NCBI GenBank assembly: GCA_964388665.1
Contig: CAYMBJ010000001.1
Span: 1 to 64,000, forward strand
Reading direction: 5' to 3'
DNA from: CALCCV01 sp964388665
GTDB taxonomy: Bacteria; Bdellovibrionota; Bdellovibrionia; Bdellovibrionales; Bdellovibrionaceae
DNA: 64,000 nt
The notes below the pieces were generated by a model. The model searched no databases. It saw only the letters and a list, made by a program, of their open reading frames with translations, and was not told where the DNA came from. How positions within the stretch are numbered: the first letter of the stretch is position 1; each line of letters opens with the position of its first letter. Shown here one piece after another: positions 52,644 to 61,049 of the stretch. The position numbers and the translations under genes are program-made.

Positions 52644-53624
52644 ATGAAGTCAAAAGATGCACCTAGATTTATTTTTTTAGCTGGAGAGACCGCTTCGGGA
52701 AAGTCGGCTTGGGCACTGGCTGCTGCAAAAGAGTTCGGTATGGGGATCATCAACTGTGATTCTATTCAATGCTATCATGGCTTTCGCATTGGCGCATCAC
52801 AACCAACGGCTGAAGATTTTAGGCGGCGGCCCCATTACCTTTACGACTTTGTTAAGCATCCCGAAGAACTTACAGTAGGGAGCTATCAGCGGCACTTTTA
52901 TCAATTCATTGATCAGCTTAAAAATGAACCTGCCGAAATGACTCTTGGAGAGAGTGCCCATCTTGAAAGACCGCCAAAAAATTTTATAGTGGTTGGAGGC
53001 ACGGGCTTTTATTTTATGGCTCTGGAGAAAGGTCTGCTCGAAGTTCCGGCGTCTGAGCCGATTGCGCAAAAACAGTTGGAAGAGTTGGCGGGCACGGCCT
53101 CGGGCTTAGCTGACCTCTATAGCGAACTCACGCAAGTGGATCCTGAAACGGCCAGTAAAATTTCGGCACAGGATGCTTACCGCATCGTGCGTGCACTGTT
53201 GATCATGAAAGCGACTGGAAAGAGGCTATCAGATATCAAACGGGAAAAGCTGAAGGCGGCTCCTGATTTTCCATATGCAATGACAAAGATCGGTATTCAC
53301 ATTAACAAAGAGGCACTTTGCCAGCGAGTCGAATCTCGGGTTGAAGCCATGTTTGAACAGGGATTTGTACAAGAAGTGATGGATTTACTGAAGATAAATC
53401 CCCCCGATTGGCGTCCCTTTCAAAGTGTTGGCTATAAAGAAGTTTTGGGATATATCGAGGGACATGATAGTCTTGATGCTACCAGAAAAAAAATTGTCAC
53501 CAGCACTCTCCAATTGGCAAAAAAACAGCGGACGTGGTTTAAGCGAGATAAAGAGATGCGCTGGTTGGGCTATCAAGATTTAGATGGATTTTTGTTAGGT
53601 GTTGAAAGTTTTTTGAATGAATGA
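52644..53624 (+). CDS. miaA: tRNA dimethylallyltransferase
   Basis: A 326-residue prenyltransferase that isopentenylates A37 of tRNAs. P-loop LAGETASGKSAWALAAAKEF, the DSIQ(C)Y motif CDSIQCYHGF, IGASQPTAEDF, the FIVVGGTGFYFMALE segment and the C-terminal DWRPFQSVGYKEVLGYIEG and KKQRTWFKRD are family motifs. Starts 2 bp after mutL, an operon. The last codons and stop lie within a TGAA tetranucleotide tract (53614-53640). Confidence 0.96.
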   Translation: MKSKDAPRFIFLAGETASGKSAWALAAAKEFGMGIINCDSIQCYHGFRIGASQPTAEDFRRRPHYLYDFVKHPEELTVGSYQRHFYQFIDQLKNEPAEMTLGESAHLERPPKNFIVVGGTGFYFMALEKGLLEVPASEPIAQKQLEELAGTASGLADLYSELTQVDPETASKISAQDAYRIVRALLIMKATGKRLSDIKREKLKAAPDFPYAMTKIGIHINKEALCQRVESRVEAMFEQGFVQEVMDLLKINPPDWRPFQSVGYKEVLGYIEGHDSLDATRKKIVTSTLQLAKKQRTWFKRDKEMRWLGYQDLDGFLLGVESFLNE

Positions 53625-53640
53625 ATGAATGAATGAATGA
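53614..53640. repeat. TGAA tetranucleotide tract at the miaA/yicC junction
   Basis: Six and three-quarter TGAA units covering the miaA stop codon (TGA at 53622-53624). Slippage by one unit would change the last residues of MiaA but not its approximate length, because every frame meets a TGA inside the tract. A likely strain-variable microsatellite. Confidence 0.85.
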
Positions 53641-53656
53641 TCCGTGGAGGAGAACT

Positions 53657-54541
53657 GTGTTAAAAAGCATGACGGGATACGCGAATGTGCAAGCGCAGCT
53701 GGCTTCGGGCGAAGTTGATATTGCCGTTCGCAGTGTAAATGGTCGCTTTTTTGAGGTGCGCTTTCATCTTCCCAAAGAGGCAATGGCCCTTGAAAAGGAT
53801 TTTAAGCGTGAGCTTCTGAAGATTTTCCATCGTGGCAATTTTGATGTCTATATGGCCTTTCGCAATCGAAAACTGTCTGCCCAGAGTGTGACTTACAACG
53901 AAGAGTTGGCCCTTGTTTACAGTCGCCATATTGAAGCTTTGGCAAAAAAGTTGAACACTCCCGTGCAGCTCCATCCTGAGGCTTTAATCCGCATGCCAGA
54001 GGTGCTTTCTGCCAGTGTCGAAATGACCCTCTCGGACTCTGAAAAGGCAGGCGTGCTTGCTGCCTTTACTGCAGCTGCAGAACTTTGCAATGTGGAGCGG
54101 GTGCGCGAAGGCAAGGCCTTGCAAGAGGACCTGATCGGGATGATTGCGCAGTTGGAAAAAATAATTACCAGCATCCAAAGCCAAGAGGACACCTTCCGCG
54201 ACGACCTGCAGGCGAAGATTGACTCACGGCTAAAGTCGCGAATGCAGAATATAGAGTTGGATCCGGCTAGACTCTCTCAAGAAATCGTTTATGTTTTAGA
54301 TAAATCAGATATTCATGAAGAACTGGTGAGATTGCAAGAGCATCTCAAGCACTTTCACACATTGCTTAGTGGATCTGAGCAAACGGGTAGCGGCAAGAAG
54401 CTCGATTTTTATGTTCAAGAGTTGCTGCGCGAGATCAATACGATCGGATCCAAGTCGCAGAATGCGGTTTTAACTGGTATGGTGGTCGAAGCCAAATCAT
54501 TGATTGAACGACTCAGAGAACAGGTGCAGAACATCGAATGA
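53657..54541 (+). CDS. yicC: YicC-like endoribonuclease
   Basis: A 294-residue YicC family protein. GTG 53657 is chosen because GGAGGAGA lies 5 nt upstream and the product then starts (V)LKSMTGYANVQ like family members; an in-frame ATG at 53633 is part of the TGAA tract. VRSVNGRFFEVRFHLP and the C-terminal DFYVQELLREINTIGSKSQN are family signatures. The family is reported as an endoribonuclease acting on sRNA/mRNA. Conserved in order with gmk and rpoZ. Confidence 0.92.
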   Translation: MLKSMTGYANVQAQLASGEVDIAVRSVNGRFFEVRFHLPKEAMALEKDFKRELLKIFHRGNFDVYMAFRNRKLSAQSVTYNEELALVYSRHIEALAKKLNTPVQLHPEALIRMPEVLSASVEMTLSDSEKAGVLAAFTAAAELCNVERVREGKALQEDLIGMIAQLEKIITSIQSQEDTFRDDLQAKIDSRLKSRMQNIELDPARLSQEIVYVLDKSDIHEELVRLQEHLKHFHTLLSGSEQTGSGKKLDFYVQELLREINTIGSKSQNAVLTGMVVEAKSLIERLREQVQNIE

Positions 54542-55122
54542 CAAATAGTAAGAATAGCTCTATGTCAGGAAAAATGATCATCGTTGCAGCTCCAAGCGGA
54601 GCTGGCAAAAGCAGTTTTGTCGAGAGAGTCTGTACCGAAGAGCCACGACTCTTTGATACCATCACTTACACCACCAGGCCGATGCGGGTGGGTGAGTCGC
54701 AAGGGAAGCCCTATTATTTTGTCTCCACCAAAGAATTTGAGCAGAAGATAAGCGAAGATTTTTTTGTGGAGTGGGCCAAGGTCCACACCAATCTTTACGG
54801 CACTCCGCATGAGCAAATCCTAGGAGCTTGGGAGAAAAATTTTGCCGTCATTATGGATGTGGATGTTCAGGGGGTAAAGACCTTCACGCAAAAGTTCCCA
54901 TCTGCGAAAACCATCTTTATTTTACCTCCCTCCATGGAGGAGCTAAAAAAGCGTCTGAAAAAGAGAGATGGAGATAAGATCCAAGACCTTGAAGTTAGGA
55001 TGAAAAACGCCGAAAACGAGATTAAAGAAGCTCAGCATTTTGATTATCAATTGGTCAATGACGATTTCGAAGTCTCCTACCAGAAATTTAAGAAAATTGT
55101 TGAAGATATCTTAAATTCTTGA
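54538..55122 (+). CDS. gmk: Guanylate kinase
   Basis: A 194-residue guanylate kinase converting GMP to GDP. P-loop IIVAAPSGAGKSSFVERV, the GMP-binding YTTRPMRVGESQGKPYYFVS and the lid segment LKKRDGDKIQDLEVRMKNAENEI are visible. Its ATG overlaps the yicC stop by 4 bp. Followed by rpoZ after 31 bp, the standard order; GMP supply next to the (p)ppGpp enzyme is functionally sensible. Confidence 0.96.
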   Translation: MTNSKNSSMSGKMIIVAAPSGAGKSSFVERVCTEEPRLFDTITYTTRPMRVGESQGKPYYFVSTKEFEQKISEDFFVEWAKVHTNLYGTPHEQILGAWEKNFAVIMDVDVQGVKTFTQKFPSAKTIFILPPSMEELKKRLKKRDGDKIQDLEVRMKNAENEIKEAQHFDYQLVNDDFEVSYQKFKKIVEDILNS

Positions 55123-55153
55123 TACCTCTGAACTTTTTGGAGGCACACCCGAT

Positions 55154-55393
55154 ATGGCAAGAGTTACAGTAGAAGATTGTTTAGAAAAAGTTCCCAATCG
55201 TTTTGCCTTGGTATTGATGGTTTCAAAAAGGGCCAAGCAGTTGATGAAGGGTGCCGAAGCCACTGTTGCGGCCAAGAGCAACAAGGTCATAGTGACCTCT
55301 CTTCGCGAAGTGGCCGCTGGCAATGTGGGCTATGAAACCACAATGGATCCAATGTCAGCCCTACAAGAGATCGAAAAAGATCTAAATAAATAA
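55154..55393 (+). CDS. rpoZ: RNA polymerase omega subunit
   Basis: A 79-residue omega protein: ARVTVEDCLEKVPNRFALVLMVSKRAKQLMKG and NKVIVTSLREVAAGNVG match RpoZ. It promotes assembly of beta-prime and is part of the ppGpp-binding site. GGAGG lies 10 nt before ATG 55154. The following 247 bp carry an inverted repeat (GAAGAGG 55424-55430 and CCTCTTC 55441-55447) that could attenuate transcription before rel. Confidence 0.96.
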   Translation: MARVTVEDCLEKVPNRFALVLMVSKRAKQLMKGAEATVAAKSNKVIVTSLREVAAGNVGYETTMDPMSALQEIEKDLNK

Positions 55394-55623
55394 ATCACAA
55401 CAGTATCTTGATTTCACAATGGCGAAGAGGCTCTTCACGTCCTCTTCAAATGAGTGGGGCGGGCCTGCCTCGTATGGGCCTCTTTACCCACAGAATCTAG
55501 GCGAAAAGTGCTTTAAATACAGGCATATAGCAGGATTGTTCCTGACCGGAGCTCGTGACCAGCGACCTAGGTTTTGCTAAATTAGCAGACGATTTACTTA
55601 CATTAGCTTTCAGTTAAGGCATT

Positions 55624-55632
55624 TGCTACAAT
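55624..55632 (+). promoter_or_regulatory. Extended -10 element just before rel
   Basis: TGCTACAAT matches TGnTAnnnT and ends 8 nt before the rel ATG at 55641. If used, transcription would begin at or next to the ATG, giving a leaderless or nearly leaderless mRNA. No good -35 was seen, and no strong ribosome binding site is present. Confidence 0.35.
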
Positions 55633-55640
55633 AGAGCTCT

Positions 55641-57869
55641 ATGACCATAGAGAAAGTCACAGAAAATTCTGCCGAACAGCCCATCACGAGCAAATCGGTA
55701 CGCATTGTCGATGATCTCCTGGCTATAATTCAAACTTACCTTCCTGGTGCCGATCTCAGCATTGTTTCTAGGGCCTATGCATTTTCTGAAAAGGCGCACA
55801 AAGGCCAAGTCCGACGCAGTGGCGAGCCTTATATATTTCATCCATTGGCTGTGGCGGCCATACTGGCGGATCTGCGGCTGGATTTAGATTCCATCATTAC
55901 GGGTTTGCTCCATGACACGGTCGAAGACACGACAGTCACTCTTGCAGATGTGCAGCGTGAATTTGGCGAGACGGTGGCGGCCTTGGTGGACGGAGTCACG
56001 AAGATTTCGCTGATCAAATTTCGTAACAGTGTCGAAAAGCAGGGCGAAAACATTCGCAAGATGATCGTGGCTATGGGGCGCGACGTGCGCGTGGTGCTCG
56101 TGAAGCTTGCCGATCGCCTTCACAATATGCGCACGCTCAATCACATGCCGTATGAAAAACAATCTGGAATTGCCTTAGAGACCTTGGAGATCTACTGCCC
56201 CCTGGCTGGACGCATGGGTATTATGAGCCTAAAGGTTGAGCTAGAAGACCTATGCTTTCGCTACTACCGTCCAGACCACTATTATCAGCTTGTCCAGCAA
56301 GTAAAGAAAACAGAAGCCGAGACGGATCGCTATATCAGTGAGGTCATTTCAAAGGTTAAAAATTCGCTTTCCAAAACAGGAATTCAGTTCGAAATTTATG
56401 GTCGCTCAAAGCACTATTGGTCCATCTATAGAAAGATGCAAAGTCGTAATATTGACTATGATCAGGTTTATGATGTCCTCGCCTTTCGGCTGATCGTGGG
56501 TACCGTGAGTGAGTGTTACGAAGCGCTGGGGCATATTCATGCTATGTGGAAGCCCATCCCTGGTCGCTTTAAAGATTTCATAGCAATGCCCAAGGCCAAT
56601 AACTATCAGAGCTTGCACACCACAGTGATTGGCCCGGGCGGTGAACGCATAGAAATTCAAATTCGCACACGGGAAATGCACATGGTGGCTGAGCGCGGAA
56701 TCGCCGCTCACTGGAAGTACAAAGAGGGCGGGCGCGCCTCCATCGAGACTGCAGAGCAAAGCAAGTGGTTGCAGGATTTGGTCTCTTGGCACCAGCAGAT
56801 GCGCTCTCCAGAGGAGTTTTTAGAAACAATCAAGACCGATTTGATGGAAGCCGAAATCTATGTATTCACCCCAAAGGGTGAAGTCCGAGACTTGCCTGAC
56901 GGAGCTACGCCCGTGGATTTTGCTTATGCGGTGCACACCGAATTGGGCAATCAGTGCGTTGGCGCTCGAGTCAATGGCAAGATGGTCCCGATCAAGCATG
57001 CATTGCAAAATGGTGACACTGTCGAAATCGTCACATCTAAGACGCAAAGTCCATCAAAGGATTGGCTTAAATTTGTTGTTACCAATAAAGCGAAATCAAA
57101 AATTCGAGCCTTTGTTAAAGAGGAGCAGCGTCGCGCCGCTCTGATTTTGGGAAAAGAATTGGTAGAAAAAGAATTTCGCAAGCGTTCAGCAGCTTCGAGC
57201 CGCCATCTCAAGGGTGAGGTTTTTGAGCAGTTCATCAAAGATCATGGCGTGCACACCACAGACGAACTCTACGTCAAGATTGGTTATGGCCGGCTGGAGC
57301 CTCGGCATCTCGTAGAAAAGATGATGCCGCCAGCGAATGCTGATAAAGCGCAAGTGGATGAGCCCACATCATTTATGGAAACAGTGGTTAAAAGTGCTGC
57401 AAAAAAATCGCGGCGCTCAGGATCACTGGTATCTGTGCAAGGGATGGATGATGTTTTGGTGCATTTTGCCAAGTGCTGTTCGCCGATCCCGGGCGACTCG
57501 ATCGTCGGATTTATCTCGCGGGGGCGAGGGATTGCTGTGCACCGATCCGATTGTGCAAAGGTTTTTCAGCAGGATCAACTTAAAAGAATTGAAGTTAGTT
57601 GGAATCTTCAGCCTATGGAGGCTCCACAGCGCTCGGTCAAAGTTAAGGTGTTGAGCCAAGATGTGCCTGGCCTTTTGAAGTCCATGAGCGAAGCCTTTTC
57701 CATACACGGAATCAATATTGAGTCGGCACAGATTCGAACCACCAAAGACAAAATGGCGATCTGTGTGTTTTCGATTTCTGTAAAAGACGCTTCGCAATTG
57801 AATTTAGCGATCTTGGAATTGCAAAAGATACGCGGCATTGTCGGAGTCCAAAGGATCATGAACTCGTGA
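55641..57869 (+). CDS. rel: Bifunctional (p)ppGpp synthetase/hydrolase
   Basis: A 742-residue RelA/SpoT homologue. The HD hydrolase domain is intact (FHPLAVAAIL, LLHDTVEDT); the synthetase shows RFKDFIAMPKANNYQSLHT and EIQIRTREMHMVAERGIAAHW; TGS (VFTPKGEVRDLPDGATPVDFAY) and a C-terminal ACT (VPGLLKSMSEAFSIHGINI) follow. It makes and degrades (p)ppGpp, linking starvation to growth and, in predatory relatives, to the attack/growth switch (inference). It ends in an operon-like run with the BFD-like gene 7 bp downstream. Confidence 0.96.
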   Translation: MTIEKVTENSAEQPITSKSVRIVDDLLAIIQTYLPGADLSIVSRAYAFSEKAHKGQVRRSGEPYIFHPLAVAAILADLRLDLDSIITGLLHDTVEDTTVTLADVQREFGETVAALVDGVTKISLIKFRNSVEKQGENIRKMIVAMGRDVRVVLVKLADRLHNMRTLNHMPYEKQSGIALETLEIYCPLAGRMGIMSLKVELEDLCFRYYRPDHYYQLVQQVKKTEAETDRYISEVISKVKNSLSKTGIQFEIYGRSKHYWSIYRKMQSRNIDYDQVYDVLAFRLIVGTVSECYEALGHIHAMWKPIPGRFKDFIAMPKANNYQSLHTTVIGPGGERIEIQIRTREMHMVAERGIAAHWKYKEGGRASIETAEQSKWLQDLVSWHQQMRSPEEFLETIKTDLMEAEIYVFTPKGEVRDLPDGATPVDFAYAVHTELGNQCVGARVNGKMVPIKHALQNGDTVEIVTSKTQSPSKDWLKFVVTNKAKSKIRAFVKEEQRRAALILGKELVEKEFRKRSAASSRHLKGEVFEQFIKDHGVHTTDELYVKIGYGRLEPRHLVEKMMPPANADKAQVDEPTSFMETVVKSAAKKSRRSGSLVSVQGMDDVLVHFAKCCSPIPGDSIVGFISRGRGIAVHRSDCAKVFQQDQLKRIEVSWNLQPMEAPQRSVKVKVLSQDVPGLLKSMSEAFSIHGINIESAQIRTTKDKMAICVFSISVKDASQLNLAILELQKIRGIVGVQRIMNS

Positions 57870-57876
57870 GGTGCAC

Positions 57877-58290
57877 ATGAAAATCATTGTTCAAATGGCC
57901 AGCTGTGATCAAATTGAAATCGAAAGAAAGGGCACAGAAACAAAGTGGCTCAGAGTGAAGGGCTGCTTGCCACTGCTGAACGCTCTCAATTCAAGAGTAA
58001 AAAATGAAGGCGGCGATCCGGCGCTGTGGCGATTGCCAGAAGGGCAGAATCACGTGGACATGCTGATGCGCGAGTTGATATTGAAATCACAGAATCAGTG
58101 GGCCTTTCCATACAATCATGAAGAGCTCTGTCATTGCCGCAACGTCAACACCAGTACAATTGATGAGGTGGTGTTGCTTGGCGCCCATCAACCAGAAATA
58201 GTATCGCAACTGACATTGGCAAGCACGGCTTGCGGCACCTGCCGCCCCGATGTCGAAAAGGTGATACAGTATCGGCTTCATTTGAGGTAA
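57877..58290 (+). CDS. BFD-like [2Fe-2S] protein with N-terminal extension
   Basis: A 137-residue protein with an N-terminal 85-residue region of unknown function and a C-terminal BFD-like iron-sulfur domain: LCHCRNVNTSTIDEVVL and TACGTCRPDVEKVI supply the four Cys (CxC and CxxC). BFD-like domains accept electrons or bind bacterioferritin. ATG 57877 follows GAGG closely. It lies 7 bp after rel and 11 bp before the NADH dehydrogenase, so it may pass electrons in that system. Confidence 0.82.
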   Translation: MKIIVQMASCDQIEIERKGTETKWLRVKGCLPLLNALNSRVKNEGGDPALWRLPEGQNHVDMLMRELILKSQNQWAFPYNHEELCHCRNVNTSTIDEVVLLGAHQPEIVSQLTLASTACGTCRPDVEKVIQYRLHLR

Positions 58291-58301
58291 GCTCGAACGA
58301 A

Positions 58302-59465
58302 ATGAAAATTAAAAAGCGGAAAAGTCATGACTCTATAGTCAAACAGAAAACGGTTGTAATAGTTGGCGGTGGATTCGGAGGGTTGCGAGCTGCCAAGGAG
58401 CTTGCCCAGCTGCCAGATCTTAGGATTTTATTGCTGGATACTAAGAACTATCATCTTTTCCAGCCGCTACTTTATCAGGTGGCGACGGCCGGCCTCAATG
58501 CGGCCGATATTGCAGTGCCAATTCGGAGCCAATTTTCAACTAATAAAAACGTTGAGGTTCATTGGGCCAAAGTCAGCGAGGTCGACCTAGATCTCAATCT
58601 CGTGAGAGCTGCGGAGCAGAACTTGGAAGTGGAATTTGACTATCTGATCCTTGCCTGCGGAGCCCAGCACAGTTACTTCGGAAAAACGGACTGGGAGGAG
58701 CATGCTCCTGGGTTAAAAACTCTCGAGCAAGCCACCGAAATTCGAAGAAAAATTTTGTCGGCATTCGAAAATGCAGAAAATGAATACGATCCCGTAAAAC
58801 AACGGACTTTTTTGAATTTTGTCGTCGTAGGCGGGGGGCCAACAGGAGTTGAGCTGGCAGGAGCCATCGCTGATATTTCGCGAACGGTGCTCATTGAGGA
58901 CTTTCGTAGGATAGATCCATCGTCAGCGCGAATAATTCTTGTGGAGGCGGGATCTCGTATTCTGGCAAGCTTTTCTGAGGAACTCTCAGCTCAAGCCAAA
59001 AAGGACTTGGAAGAGCTAGGAGTCAAGGTGCGACTGGGCACTCGAGTGCAGCAGATCACATCCCAGGGGGCGCAAGTTGGTAATGAGTTTGTTCCGTCTC
59101 ATTGTGTTTTCTGGGCGGCTGGCGTTCAAGCCAGTTCACTGTTGATCTCTCCCGTGCCTGAATACGATCAAGTCGGTAGAATTAAGGTTACGCCCAAGCT
59201 AGAGATTCCCAATCGAAACAATGTCTTTGTTATTGGTGATATGGCCAGCATTGAAGTTAAAGGCGGAGGAAAAGTGCCTGGGCTCGCACCCGCCGCCATT
59301 CAGGCTGGCCGTTATGTGGCTCAATCTATTCGGCTTTTGGCGCAAGAAAACGCGCCCCAAGGCGACTTCGTTTATTTCGACAAGGGCAGATGGCTACGAT
59401 TGGAAAGTATCGAGCCGTGGCCGAAGCGAAGGGGTTTAGGTTCACGGGCTATTTCGCTTGGCTAA
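58302..59465 (+). CDS. ndh: Type II NADH dehydrogenase, interrupted by a frameshift
   Basis: A 387-residue N-terminal part of an NDH-2 flavoenzyme, which passes electrons from NADH to quinone without pumping. FAD motif VVIVGGGFGGLRAA, YHLFQPLLYQVATAGL, NAD motif FVVVGGGPTGVELAGAI and VFVIGDMAS are present. Start ATG 58302 avoids upstream codons within the preceding gene. At 59388-59392 the family sequence DKG(S)MATIG is broken: the frame goes GGC AGA TGG and ends at 59465 with a foreign tail. The expected C-terminus continues in another frame (59390-59650). A one-base deletion in AGC ATG is the simplest cause; a sequencing error or true inactivation cannot be separated here. Confidence 0.85.
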   Translation: MKIKKRKSHDSIVKQKTVVIVGGGFGGLRAAKELAQLPDLRILLLDTKNYHLFQPLLYQVATAGLNAADIAVPIRSQFSTNKNVEVHWAKVSEVDLDLNLVRAAEQNLEVEFDYLILACGAQHSYFGKTDWEEHAPGLKTLEQATEIRRKILSAFENAENEYDPVKQRTFLNFVVVGGGPTGVELAGAIADISRTVLIEDFRRIDPSSARIILVEAGSRILASFSEELSAQAKKDLEELGVKVRLGTRVQQITSQGAQVGNEFVPSHCVFWAAGVQASSLLISPVPEYDQVGRIKVTPKLEIPNRNNVFVIGDMASIEVKGGGKVPGLAPAAIQAGRYVAQSIRLLAQENAPQGDFVYFDKGRWLRLESIEPWPKRRGLGSRAISLG

Positions 59466-59650
59466 CTTGGCTGTTCATTCATGTGCTTTACCTCGTCGAT
59501 TTCAAAAATCGAATTTCCGTCTTGGCCCAATGGGCATGGAGTTATTTGTTTTCTAAGCGAGGTGCTAGGCTGATCACCTTTCCAGGCAAAACCACAGTTT
59601 CCACAGACAGGCTCCTGAAAAACTCAGATACAGACTCCTCAAAAAATTGA
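59390..59650 (+). pseudogene. Out-of-frame C-terminal part of the NADH dehydrogenase
   Basis: Beginning at ATG 59390, this frame reads MATIGKYRAVAEAKGFRFTGYFAWLTWLFIHVLYLV, the NDH-2 membrane-binding C-terminal helix region, and continues to a TGA at 59648-59650 inside the CAGGCTCC repeat R8. It completes the protein that the frame from 58302 loses. The last 15 or so codons (TDRLLKNSDTDSSKN) are repeat-derived. Confidence 0.75.
59608..59647. repeat. CAGGCTCC repeat, short form (copy R8)
   Basis: CAGGCTCCTGAAAAACTCAG then ATACAGACTCCTCAAAAAAT, two units in the + orientation, between the convergent NADH dehydrogenase and BFD-like genes. It is translated in the last codons of the former and supplies its stop. 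Confidence 0.8.
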
Positions 59651-59680
59651 GACTGAATCGAGGCGCAACGAATAGGCCTG

Positions 59681-59941
59681 TTATTCTGACTCTTCTTTTT
59701 TAGGAGGCGTGGGCCACTCTATGGGAATGATCTTCTCGGGAAATTGCTGGTGAAGCAGATAGTGCTCCAGAAGGGGTTGCAGCTTGCGCCGACATGAGCC
59801 GCCACAGGCGCCGACTCCGGCGGTGGTATCATCAAATATTTCGTTTAGAGTTTTAGCGCCGCTGACGATCGCTTGTTCAATGGTGTCTCGCGAGATGTTG
59901 TTGCAGCGACAAATGATTTCTTTTCGTTTTTGCTTTTTCAT
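59681..59941 (-). CDS. BFD-like [2Fe-2S] protein
   Basis: About 86 residues from ATG 59941 (upstream TTG at 59980 is possible). It is a BFD-like iron-sulfur protein: IICRCNNISRDTIEQAI (CxC) and VGACGGSCRRKLQPLLEHYL, where the second pair has three residues between Cys (CxxxC) rather than the usual two. This is the second BFD-like protein flanking the NADH dehydrogenase. Likely an electron carrier or a regulator of an iron-sulfur oxidoreductase. Confidence 0.8.
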   Translation of the reverse strand: MKKQKRKEIICRCNNISRDTIEQAIVSGAKTLNEIFDDTTAGVGACGGSCRRKLQPLLEHYLLHQQFPEKIIPIEWPTPPKKEESE

Positions 59942-60000
59942 TTGCACACCACAGATTTGAGAGTTGGCGTTCTGCCCCAAATGGCATTTTCAATTTGAGG

Positions 60001-60990
60001 CTAGTTGCTGTCCATTTCGCGAAATGCGAGTTCGAAATGATTCATGACTGTTTCTTTGAGTTTGTTCATGTTCATTTTGACGTAGGCACCGGAGCTGAAT
60101 ACATGGCCCCCGCCACCGAGTTCTTCAGCAACGGGCAGCACTGGGATCTTGCCTTTGCTGCGCAGGCTGAGTTTGTAAGTGCCTGGACCATCTTCGCGAA
60201 CGATAACTGCCGCCTCTAGGTTTTCGATGTTCATGAGCATATCAATGATATCGCGCACATCATCTGGATCGAGTTTATACTGCATCAGATCTTGGGATAG
60301 CACGCGTACATAGGCGACTCGCAAATTAAACGAATACTCTATGCGCGACAGTGCGCTCGCTAAAAATGCGATTTTGTTCGGGGTCTGGTGGGCAAAGAGG
60401 TGGCGATGAACTTTGGTCACATCTATATTGTGGCCCAGCAGCTCCGCAGCGATCAGATGACTTTTGGGCGAATTGCGAATGTAACGATAGAGTTGCGTAT
60501 CAAAAGTGATGCTGGTGTAGAGTGCCTCTGCAATCTGAGTGTCTAGCGGCACATTCAAGGCTTTGATCAATTCGTACGCCATTTCTCCAGTTGAAGCTGC
60601 TTGTACCTGAATCCAAGAATCTGTGGAGGGCGTCGGACCAGAGGTCAACACGGGGTGGTGATCAACAAAGGCAATGGCTTTGGAGCGCTTTTCGATCTCT
60701 GAAAAGAGTGGTTCGACGATGCGCCGGTCATTGGTGTCAAAGATCAAAGTCAGATCAATCTCGTCGGGAATTTTTAGATCGTTGAGATAAATTTGGATGT
60801 GCTTTTCAGGCGAAAGAAAGCGGTACTTGCGAGGCGTCTGGTCCACATTGATGACATGGACGTCTTTTTTCAGTTTTTTGAGGGCAAAGGCCATTGCCAG
60901 CTCTGCGCCCAAGCCATCACCGTCACATTGCTTATGCGTTGATAAAACCAGGGTGTTTGCATCTTGAATTTGTTTTACAAGTTCTCGCAC
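60001..60990 (-). CDS. DHH/DHHA1 phosphoesterase (NrnA-like)
   Basis: About 329 residues from GTG 60990, which gives the normal NrnA length; the frame runs to TTG 61113 but those codons come from a tandem repeat. Motifs: STHKQCDGDGLGAELA, IFDTNDRRI, AFVDHHPV (DHH) and the DHHA1 LGGGGHVFSSG. It probably degrades nanoRNA and pAp or cyclic di-nucleotide breakdown products. Divergent from greA across a regulatory stretch. Confidence 0.85.
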   Translation of the reverse strand: MRELVKQIQDANTLVLSTHKQCDGDGLGAELAMAFALKKLKKDVHVINVDQTPRKYRFLSPEKHIQIYLNDLKIPDEIDLTLIFDTNDRRIVEPLFSEIEKRSKAIAFVDHHPVLTSGPTPSTDSWIQVQAASTGEMAYELIKALNVPLDTQIAEALYTSITFDTQLYRYIRNSPKSHLIAAELLGHNIDVTKVHRHLFAHQTPNKIAFLASALSRIEYSFNLRVAYVRVLSQDLMQYKLDPDDVRDIIDMLMNIENLEAAVIVREDGPGTYKLSLRSKGKIPVLPVAEELGGGGHVFSSGAYVKMNMNKLKETVMNHFELAFREMDSN

Positions 60991-61049
60991 TGATTCAAGT
61001 TTACTCCGACTGTGACCCGGGTCATGCGAATATGCGAAAACTTTACCAA

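Noticed and set aside
59380..59395. Programmed -1 frameshift in the NADH dehydrogenase
   Set aside because: No X XXY YYZ slippery heptamer or obvious downstream structure was found; a one-base deletion or error explains it more simply.
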